A stretch of 64,000 nt of DNA from Phyto melanocephala (taxonomy: Eukaryota; Arthropoda; Insecta; Diptera; Rhinophoridae), in NCBI GenBank assembly GCA_941918925.1, contig OW799234.1, forward strand, positions 131,606,895 to 131,670,894, written 5' to 3'. Positions 56,336 through 64,000 of the stretch are shown here, one piece after another. The notes under the pieces are model-generated. The model was not told where the DNA came from. It saw only the letters and a program-made list of their open reading frames with translations, and did no database searches. The position numbers were made by a program, and so were the translations under genes. How positions within the stretch are numbered: the stretch's first letter is position 1; each line of letters opens with the position of its first letter.

Positions 56336-58369
56336 AACACCAACTTTCTTTAAAAAAGTATTTTTTTTTTCAGATACTCTTAAATTTAAATTTAATACTT
56401 AAACAAAAAATTGTGTTTAAAGTATTTCAAGTCCAGATTTTGTTGGTCAGATTCTCCTTATGAACAAAGGTATGCACATAAGCACAAACAGAATAGTTCA
56501 ATAAATGTGTTTTTTTTATAGGCTTAATGGGAGAACCAATATCGCTGCAAAAAAAAATATATATATGTTTTCAGAAGCATTAAAAGCTGCTGAAAGCGTT
56601 GTAATGCTTCCAAAAGTACATTTGATTAAAAATCAGTTACTGTTTTGAAGCGATTTATCGCAAACAAAAAGCATTTATTTTCATTGCGAAGTGTATGTTG
56701 TTTAACTATGTATATGCATAATGCCAACAACTGAAAGAAGTGAATGTCCTTATTGTCGTTGTAAACTCAACACAACCAAATCGTTATTTCGTATTGTGAA
56801 GCAAAACCATTTTTAGATGAAATTTGAAATTGAGTTGAGAATAGCAATTCAACTTTATCAAATTTGGCAAATTAATCGTATTAGGGGCACTAATTTTTAA
56901 AATTTCTATTTTTTTTTTTACAAATTCAATTGTCATTTGATCTGGCAACTTTTATTATTACTAAAGTGCACTTTATTTAACATACACTATTATCACTAGA
57001 AAAAAATATATACTAAAAGAAAAAATCTCTTAAAAAGAACCATCATTACTAAACAAATAGACACTGAGAGAAAGCTTCAAATATCTGAGCACATACAACA
57101 GCTTAAGCAACCAAGTAGTAAAGTAATCGCTTCTCTAATTAAGTACTTTACTGTATAGTATGTATGTATGTATGTATGTACGCTATTACTTAGATAAAGT
57201 GTGTTTTTCTTATTTTTTCCCCTTGTATATTTGTGTGTGAATGTATTTTTTTTTATTTGTTTTTTTTTTTCTTCAAAAAGAAAATCACCCTGAATAAGAA
57301 GAACGAAGGAAAATAGCAACAAAGCTATAAAATACAAAACAAAAAAATTTAATAAATAAACACAAAAAAAAATGCGCAAAGCTTTGAAATAAGACAACAT
57401 AAGACCTGTGTTTTACGCTGTGTACTTTGCCATAGATTCGTTAAAATGACTACTGAAAGTATCTACAACTTGTGCTGTGCGTACTTGTGTATATGCAACT
57501 ACAGGAAAACTACATACATGCATACATATGTAAATATGTACGTTCTATTTAGTCAACACAAAGTACAAGTTATTTAATTTTTTTCTTCACTCTTTAACTT
57601 TTGAATTTCTACGAGAAATATACAAATGAGTTTTTTATTTTTATTTTTTTTTATATATGAACTGTGCTATTTGTTTTACTTTTACAGCTAAATGAAATTG
57701 ATTTTGGTCAAGCAACCAAATAAGAATTATGGAATTTTATTTAACAATTTCTCTCCACCTTTTTTTAAATGCTTAATACTTGTGTGTTTTTTTTATTTTT
57801 AATTGTATTTAAATACGTTTGCTTGAAATGACCGGTAATAAGTAAAATTGCGTTTAAAACCCGGGAGATTATCATACTACCTTGGAGACTTATTCGTAAA
57901 ACCGCACCCAGTCAGCCGTCATTCATGTCTTGCTAAAATTTATTTTGTCAGCAGTAATTGCAATATAATACAAGTTTTTTGTGCAATACAGGGGCTTTAA
58001 AAAAAAATGTGTAAAATACAATATATTGTCATAGATCTAGGCATAAAACATATGTAATAAAAACAAATAACATTCTTGTTTAATTGTCATTATCGTAAAC
58101 TTTTATATCGCACTTGATCAACAATAGTTTATTAACTCAAAATTCTATAATTTTCAGTTAAGGCCAAAAACTTTTTTTCATTGTATTTTAAGTAAGTTTA
58201 CAAATCTAAATACACCATTAAAAAATATTTCGTAACTTATTTTTCTTTTAATTTTTTATTAATTATTGTAAAAAAAAACTATTTTTTGTAATATGCATTA
58301 CCATTTTTCTTAATCTTTTTAATTCATTTTAATAAAAATCTTATAAAAAAAAAAAAAAATATCAACTCA
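56336..58369. other. AT-rich non-coding region
   Basis: TATG array at 57156-57181. A TTTTACAG followed by a short open frame (57688-57723) could be a terminal exon but cannot be supported. Otherwise nothing seen. Confidence 0.45.
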
Positions 58370-58455
58370 AAGTACATAAAGTATATATTTTCTGAAAGCT
58401 TATGAATAGGGGAGTCAATTAAGCAATGTTTGTCTGTCGGTCTTTACGTTTATAT

Positions 58456-58588
58456 TAGGGTGATCGATTATTCGTCTTTTTTAAGAAACCGGTTTTCAAA
58501 TAGCTTGATATTTAGAATTAAAAAAAAAACCGGTTGCTATTTGAAAATTTAACAAAAAACCGGTTAACAGGTTCGAATATATAAAATA
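58456..58588 (+). mobile_element. hAT-like MITE, left-end fragment
   Basis: TAGGGTGATCGATTATTCGT, CTTTTTTAAGAAACCGGTTT and later ACCGGTT motifs follow the left end of the element at 2548-5785 closely. It stops at GGTTCGAATATATAAAATA, where a different sequence takes over, so the right part is lost. Confidence 0.8.
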
Positions 58589-58672
58589 CAGTGCAAGCTC
58601 GGTATTCGCGACTAATTAAAAACCAGACCTGTCGTGAAAATCGAATTTTCGCGATAACAGAACTCAAAATTT
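58589..58672 (+). mobile_element. pogo-like terminal fragment
   Basis: It follows TA with CAGTGCAAGCTCGGTATTCG and continues with a loose inverted pair ATTCGCGACTAATT / AATTTTCGCGATAAC. CAGTG ends next to TA are typical of pogo/Tigger-type elements. No right end or transposase found, so the call is tentative. Confidence 0.4.
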
Positions 58673-58770
58673 TGTTGAAGACCCGTGTTAGTTACCACAA
58701 TATCAGAAATATTCGGAAGCAGATCGGTATTGAAAACAACTGAGATATGATGAAAAAACCTTGTCACTAA

Positions 58771-59140
58771 AATATCAAGAAAATGGTCACAAAGTGATTT
58801 TTGAGATGAAAGAGTAGAGGGCATAATGTGACATTTTTACAGTTAATAGATATGAATTTGATTCGTTAATCTTTCGCAAAAAGTGGAAGTGTTTAAATTT
58901 TGAATTATTACCCTATTGTTGATCATCAGCGATATCAATAATATTCTGAAAATATTAAGTGCTAGCTTAATCCTGATCGCAAATCAAGACCTAAAAATAT
59001 ACTAATTTGTGTTATATTTGTTAAAAAAAATATTCTAATATTGCAGTAAAAGAGCAATGCCTTTAATATTTATCTTTCTGTCTTGTCCGTGTGAGAATTG
59101 AAGTGTATAAAAAGTGTCCAAATTTGTAGTATTATTGCAT
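58771..59140. other. AT-rich non-coding DNA
   Basis: Nothing supported. Confidence 0.4.
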
Positions 59141-59366
59141 AATTAATTAATTTCTACAGGGAATTAATTCCAAGGTTTTTGTGATGAAAAATTGATGATT
59201 TAAACGCAGAGAATATATATTTCAACAGAATAGTAATGGTGTCATTTGCCACACATCAAACAATTGATGTTTTGAAAGAAAAGTTCGAAAATCGCATTAT
59301 TTCTCGTAGAGGACAAGTGAATTGGCCACCAAAATTGTGCGATTTGACATGCACGTTGCTTTTGTT

Positions 59367-59415
<49 letters not shown>

Positions 59416-59513
59416 GAAAGAATACAAATATAATCCCACAACAGTTAAAGAGCTTTAAAACAACATTATCAAGCAGATATCAATCATTGACAACAGTTCA
59501 TTGAAAAACGTGA
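59141..59513 (+). pseudogene. Mariner-like transposase fossil, interrupted
   Basis: Conceptual reading gives NAENIYFQQNSNGVICHTSN near 59198, then after a frame change TIDVLKEKFENRIISRRGQV and NWPPKLCDLT to about 59352. A run of 43 Ts (59368-59410) follows, then YNPTTVKEL, NNIIKQISIIDNSSLKNVIK at 59435-59517. In relatives the first block is WFQQDGATCHT; here the catalytic Asp reads Asn. The frame is broken by the TTAA-flanked element at 59518 and appears to continue at 61101 (KDLGKRLGAC). Confidence 0.75.
59368..59410. repeat. Poly-T run, 43 bases
   Basis: An uninterrupted T tract within the mariner-like fossil; it may be a slippage expansion or an assembly artefact. Confidence 0.9.
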
Positions 59514-59517
59514 TTAA

Positions 59518-61100
59518 AGCTTAGTACACACGGTTGTCAGATCGTACAATATTGTGTGAAAAATTGGTAGGAAATACCTTACAACCGTGTGAACTGGCAA
59601 TGTTTGCATAACAATGTTGGCAGAAAAGTCATTGTCATACCATTGACAGGCGGTCACCTAGCAACAATATTGTCAGATATATTGCAATCGTCTGAACAAC
59701 CTTCATCGTTATTGTCAAACCATTGAAACATGTTGTCAGATAATTTTATATTGGCAGATGTACAAGTTTTGTGCATATGACAATGGCGTCATTGTCATAC
59801 AAGTTAGTGATGTCAGATGTATAAAATGTTGCTTTTAGTATTGTTGAATAGAATGTTGTTTTTAGGAATTTTCTTGTACTTTCTATTATATTTATACATA
59901 AAAACAATTAAGAACGTTATATTCGACCATGACTAATCTACTATATATGTCACCAGCACTCGCTTGAATTATGCAGATATTAACTTTATCATAATTTACA
60001 AAGAAAAGTTGATAGCAAAAATATACATACATATGTTTGTAGTATATGCATAAATATATATAAACACTATAATCATAGACGTCTATACATACATATACAA
60101 ACTACATAATCTCGGACTTCTATACGTTCATACATACTTGCATATACGAAATAATACATGCTAACTATGCCTTTTCATTTGATACCAATATTGTAGAGAG
60201 TAAAATTTTAATTATCAAAATATAATTATATTTATTGATTTATAGCGTAATCTATTTTACTATTCAAGCCCTTTTATTTAATACCCATATTGAATTACAA
60301 ATATGTAATTCACCCTTTTGTATTGGACGCCATCTTAAATAAAGAATTTTTGTTAAGCCTACTGTATTTTACAGGTCAAGCCCTTTCATTTGATACCACT
60401 ATTGATGGCGGTAAGTTTTTAATTACAAAAATCATCTTATGTATACAAATTTGTTCGCCATTCTGTCATGACGGCCATCTTGAATTTGAACCTTTTTCAT
60501 AATTTTTTTACATAAATTGTATACTAGGAAAAATTTAGGAGATTTTTTTAAAAACGTGGGAATTTTAAGTATGTATCTTCATATGGCATCACTGCAAAAC
60601 GCTCTTTCAATGCAACAGCTGTTGTGCAAAAAAAAAAATTGTTAATTTTCTTGCGTGTTTCTTGTTTCAGTTTAGATTTGTGTCAATAAGCGGAGAACAA
60701 AATGAAAATAATAAAAATTATTGTAAATATGAAGAGGACGGTACAGAGTATTCCATTTTTAAATTTGTGAAAGCTTTTCTAGATCCCCAGACGCTATCGG
60801 AATCTAAGATTGTAAAAAAAACATGACCAAAGCAATTTCTGACAACAGATCTGCCAATTTTTTTTATACCGTCATCTGACAACCGTCTAAACTTACAATT
60901 TTTTGTCGGACAACATCGTCAGGTAATGTTATTGTCAGAACAACATCTGCCAATGAAATTGTCAGCTTTTCTGACAAAAGTCTTACAACCGTCAGAACTG
61001 ACAATTTACCTTATGGAAGCAATTCTTCATTGTCATTCCATTGTTAGCATATGTTTAGGTGTAGCAATTAAGTAAAATCTGACAACCGTCTGTACAGAGC
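59518..61100. mobile_element. TTAA-flanked element rich in GACAAC/GTTGTC motifs
   Basis: The ends are inverted (GTACACACGGTTGTCAGAT on the left, GTACAGACGGTTGTCAGAT in complement on the right, each preceded by a GCT triplet). TTAA sits at 59514-59517 and 61101-61104. With one TTAA the interrupted transposase frame runs on, supporting a 4-bp duplication. Both terminal 300 bp are crowded with GACAATG/TTGTCAGA motifs in mirrored order. The centre contains a repeat cluster (60165-60400). No transposase frame. TTAA targets point to piggyBac-like elements, but the ends lack the usual CCC, so the superfamily is left open. Confidence 0.75.
60165..60400. repeat. Three spaced TTTCATTTGATACC repeats
   Basis: CCTTTTCATTTGATACCAAT (60171), CAAGCCCTTTTATTTAATACC (60266) and CAAGCCCTTTCATTTGATACC (60374) recur about every 100 bases. 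Each is followed by ATATTG or ACTATTG and the last two by a GCCATCTT stretch. The complement is recognisable in the 9270-9560 repeat. Confidence 0.6.
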
Positions 61101-61104
61101 TTAA

Positions 61105-61239
61105 GGATCTTGGTAAAAGATTGGGAGCCTGCTGAGATACTATAGAAGAGTCACTTGATCTTTTTTTTATTTAAAATCCGGATTCTATTAAGTAGTAATG
61201 AACTAAAAAAATATTTTTTTAATGTCTCAAAAAATTCTT
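61105..61239. other. Tail of mariner-like fossil plus short spacer
   Basis: Begins GGATCTTGGTAAAAGATTGG, readable as a continuation of the fossil transposase. No further features to the next repeat. Confidence 0.4.
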
Positions 61240-61701
61240 TTTATACCCTTCACACAGTGAAAAAGGCTATATATAGGTTTGTCATTCCGTGTGAAATTTC
61301 TACAATTTTCATTTCCGACCCCATAAAGTATATATTTTCTAAAAGCTTATGAATAGGGGAGTCGATTAAGCTCTGTCAGTATGTCCGTGTGTATGTTGAA
61401 ATCAACTTTTTGAAGCCCCCGACATCGCTTGGACCCGGGTAAGGTATTAAAATATCAGAAATATTCGGGAGTAGATCGGTATTGAAAATCAGAAACAACT
61501 GAGATATGAGCAAAAACCCACGACCACCACGATTTTTTTGTTCACAAAAATAACATTACAACAACAACATACATACATACAAACATGTATACTGGATAGA
61601 GAAAACGTGGCATAAAATCCCAGCTGAGCCACAAAAAAACGATTTTTTTAATTTTTTTTTAATTTTTTTTTATATAATATATTATTTATATTTTTATTAT
61701 T
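61240..61701 (+). repeat. TATACCC dispersed repeat, 5' two-thirds
   Basis: It starts TTTATACCCTTCACACAGTG and runs through the standard blocks (GTCATTCCGTGTGAAATTTC, GACATCGCTTGGACCCGGGT, CCACGACCACCACG, CATA repeats, AAACGTGGCATAAAATCCCA) to the T-rich core. The next copy then starts without a hairpin end in between. Confidence 0.88.
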
Positions 61702-63069
61702 TTTATACCCTTCACACAGTGAAAAAGGGTATATATAGGTTTGTCATTCCGTGTGAAATTTCTACACTTTTCATTTCCGACCCCATTAAGTATATATTTT
61801 CTGAAAGCTTATGAATAGGGGAGTCGATTAAGCTCTGTCAGTCTGTCCGTCTGTCCGTGTGTATGTTGAAATCAACTTTTTGAAGCCCCCCGATATCGCC
61901 TGGACCAGAAATATTCGGGAGTAGATCGGTATTGAAAATCGGAAACATCGGTACATAAACAACTGAGATATGAGCAAAAAACCACGACCACCTCGATTTT
62001 TTTTCACAAAAATAACATTACAACAACAACATACATACAAACATCCCAGCAAAATAACACATTACATTATAATGACTTGAAAGTACTAGAAAACAGTTGT
62101 TCACTACTTACAATTTGGCATCTAAACCCATTATTTTAACACGGCGATGTCATTGGAGGCAAGTACTTACCACCCTCGCTTACAAATAGGGACTCGTATA
62201 AGTACTTATTACGGTCGCTCATAAATAGGGACTTAAATAAGTACTTACTCCTATAGCAATATATAAGTACTTGATTTTAATAACCTAAATAACCCATTAT
62301 TATTATGGACTTACAGAAGTCGTTCGGTTGTTCTAAGGACAAAAATTCGGTTAGATTATTCTGAGATACGTTAATTTGAAATTTAACAATCAGTGAAAAT
62401 CTATAAGTCATCACTTTGTTAATGAAGTGCTTTGCCGCTGTTTTCAAAATAATTATTACTTATACCCTAAGCGCGTTAAACTAAATGAGAATTATAAAAA
62501 GTTATGTATTTGAATGGTTTCTAGTAAATTTCGCAGTAAGAAATTGTGTTGTGTGTGTATCTAAGCAAATGTCTGAAATCAAGTACTTACGTAACACATT
62601 ATAAATCAAGTCATTACTAAAATACTTCTTAGTAAGACAGACGATATGTAGTAGTCATTGAAAAGTATGTTGTTTAGTAAGAGCAAGTCATTACCTAGTT
62701 TTTGCTGGGATGTATACTGGATAGAGAAAACGTGGCATCCAGCTGAGCCAAAAAAAATTTTTTATATTTTTTTTTTTAATTTTTTTTTTATTTTTTATTT
62801 AATATATTATTTATATTTTTATTATTATTTTTTTTTGTTTTATATTTATTATTTATATTAATTTTTTTTTTAAATTTTTTTTTAAATTTTTTTTTTTTTT
62901 TTTTAACATACATACGTAAATTTATAATTATACAATGGGATGTTTTTATATATGTATGTACGTATTTCATATGAGATAAATGGTGATACAAACTACTGTT
63001 ATTGCTGACTACACGTTGTGAAGGGTATATAAGATTCGGCACGGCTGAATATAGCACTCTTACTTGTTT
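61702..63069 (+). repeat. TATACCC dispersed repeat, full-length but interrupted
   Basis: The left part is 61702-62042, and the right part 62710-63069 resumes at ATGTATACTGGATAGAGAAA and ends GTATATAAGATTCGGCACGG, CTGAATATAGCACTC and TTACTTGTTTT. The gap is filled by the CCCAGC-ended element. Comparison with the neighbouring copy (CAAACATGTATACTGG) shows the uninterrupted sequence. Confidence 0.88.
62045..62709. mobile_element. CCCAGC-ended DNA element, 665 bp
   Basis: Ends CCCAGCAAAAT and TTTTTGCTGGG are inverted. It sits in the dispersed repeat, whose intact neighbour shows that only AT is duplicated (62043-62044 and 62710-62711). The interior has many AAGTACTTA/TAAGTACTT and AGTCATTA motifs near the ends and no transposase frame. 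AT duplications are reported for some PHIS/Harbinger-related groups (ISL2EU), but this assignment is only a suggestion. Confidence 0.75.
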
Positions 63070-63360
63070 TTAAAAATTTTTTTATTTATTTTTAATTTTT
63101 TTTTATCTTGTTTTATATTTATTATTTATATTTTAATTATTTTTTTAAATTTTTTTTTTTTTTTGTTTTTAAATACATACGTAAATTTTTAATTTTACAA
63201 TGGGATGTTTTTATATATGTATGTATGTTTTTTATATACATATGTACATATGTACGTATTTCATATGAGATGAATGGTGACACAAACAATTGTTATTGCA
63301 TGACTACACTTTGTGAAGGGTATATAAGATTCGGCACGGCCGAATATAGCACTCTTGTTT
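63070..63360 (+). repeat. TATACCC dispersed repeat, 3' part
   Basis: It begins in the T/A core and runs to ATTGCATGACTACACTTTGT, GAAGGGTATATAAGATTCGG, CACGGCCGAATATAGCACTC and TTG. The 5' two-thirds are missing. It continues head-to-tail from the previous copy. Confidence 0.85.
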
Positions 63361-64000
63361 TTATTAAAATTAAAATGATACCTCAAATTTGCACACCCTT
63401 TAGTGTGTGTTGATTCGAGTTTTTAAGTTCAACATAAATATCAACACCGATACAGGCATGTGGCAAAACAATCGGAATTGCAAGTACAGAATTTAAACCA
63501 TTCTGATCGGAATGTGTGACAGCACTGATAGTCAAGACGGTCAGTGTTAACACTGTTTCATTAAAAAAAAAAAAAAAAAAGCTTTTTGATACTATTCTGT
63601 ATAAGATTAACATAACATAAGTGTTAGTGCATCTGTAAGCGATTTAGCGATATACATTATCTACGTGTTATTTCAGTTTACTATATGGCTAATTGCAATT
63701 AAATCCATTTTACCGTTCTCTAATGATTTCGTAACAGAATTCCTAACTAGAATTGTGTAGCTTACGAGCTAGTTCAGCTTATTTATTTCGCTCTTTTGAT
63801 TTACTAGAACTTTTTGTTTCAATTAGGACTTCTATTTTACTTCTTTCTTTTATTTATTAATTTAATTTCAATTTCTAATTGTGTCACAATTCTAAGATTT
63901 AGCTAAATTTAAAAAAAAATGTAATAATTTACAGATTTATTACCTTATTCATAAAAATTATTAAAGGTTTATAAAGAATTTTTAAAATTGATTTTCTTTT
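63361..64000. other. AT-rich non-coding DNA
   Basis: A mixed-composition patch at 63400-63560 contains CAACACCGATACAGGCATGT, and a 17-base A run lies at about 63564-63580. No supported gene or element to the end of the window. Confidence 0.45.

Larger units (their letters stand above)
58370..58770 (+). repeat. TATACCC dispersed repeat fragment split by other elements
   Basis: AAAGTATATATTTTCTGAAA, GCTTATGAATAGGGGAGTCA and TGTTTGTCTGTCGGTC (58377-58440) belong to the family. It resumes at about 58678 with GACCCGTGTTAG, ATATCAGAAATATTCGG and GATCGGTATTGAAAACAACT. In between are the hAT-like fragment and the pogo-like fragment listed next. The two repeat ends are missing. Confidence 0.75.

Noticed and set aside
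57688..57723. TTTTACAG followed by an 11-codon frame and TAA, a possible terminal exon
   Set aside because: Too short to distinguish from chance, 45 kb from the last supported exon, and no recognised peptide.

Overview
The window is AT-rich, intron-dominated eukaryotic DNA, most likely from a higher fly (Cyclorrhapha, probably a calyptrate such as a blowfly or house-fly relative). The grounds are CAG/CAA/CAT-rich exons of the Drosophila style, GT-AG introns with polypyrimidine tracts, TATG/CATA microsatellites, and a dense set of fly-type transposon remnants. There is no bacterial-type gene organisation. The species call is inference.

Only one host gene is well supported. Four phase-0 exons on the + strand (6488-8005, 8098-8694, 12572-12613, 12695-12721) encode an Asn/Ser/Thr-rich then Gln/His-rich low-complexity protein, followed by two microexons of 14 and 9 codons. 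The true start, the C-terminus and the gene name cannot be read from this window. The roughly 51 kb after 12721 looks like a giant intron or intron plus intergenic DNA. I could not place further exons with confidence; two weak core-promoter-like sites (near 37.93 and 46.04 kb) are noted.

The rest is a transposon landscape. Region 0.4-5.8 kb: snap-back MITEs, a tRNA-type SINE, and a three-part nest (a hAT-like element with 8-bp duplication holding a Helitron and an ITmDD37E Tc1/mariner element). Region 8.9-11.6 kb, the large intron: an old dispersed repeat, a Tc1 fossil and three small MITEs. Region 17.07-19.14 kb: a second ITmDD37E lineage split by the dispersed repeat. Region 20.4-24.7 kb: mariner-like transposase fossils and a 721-bp TA-flanked element with 246-bp tandem monomers. 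Region 27.8-28.6 kb: a hAT remnant with 8-bp duplication. Region 31.3-32.6 kb: an apparently intact ITmDD37E element with a 337-codon transposase ORF. Region 34.1-37.15 kb: a head-to-tail cluster of the dispersed repeat, a second Helitron and a LINE tail. Region 37-58 kb: mostly simple AT-rich DNA with scattered MITEs. Region 58.4-63.4 kb: repeat-in-repeat nests, including a TTAA-flanked element inside a transposase fossil and a CCCAGC-ended element inside the dispersed repeat.

The dispersed repeat (starting TTTATACCCTTCAC and ending in a hairpin ATTCGGCACGGCCGAAT) is the commonest family. All of its copies that I can orient lie on the same strand. No rRNA, functional tRNA or CRISPR was seen. 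I found no convincing undescribed cellular system; the most notable items are the uncharacterised microexon gene, the intact ITmDD37E copy and several unnamed non-autonomous DNA transposon families with readable ends and target duplications.
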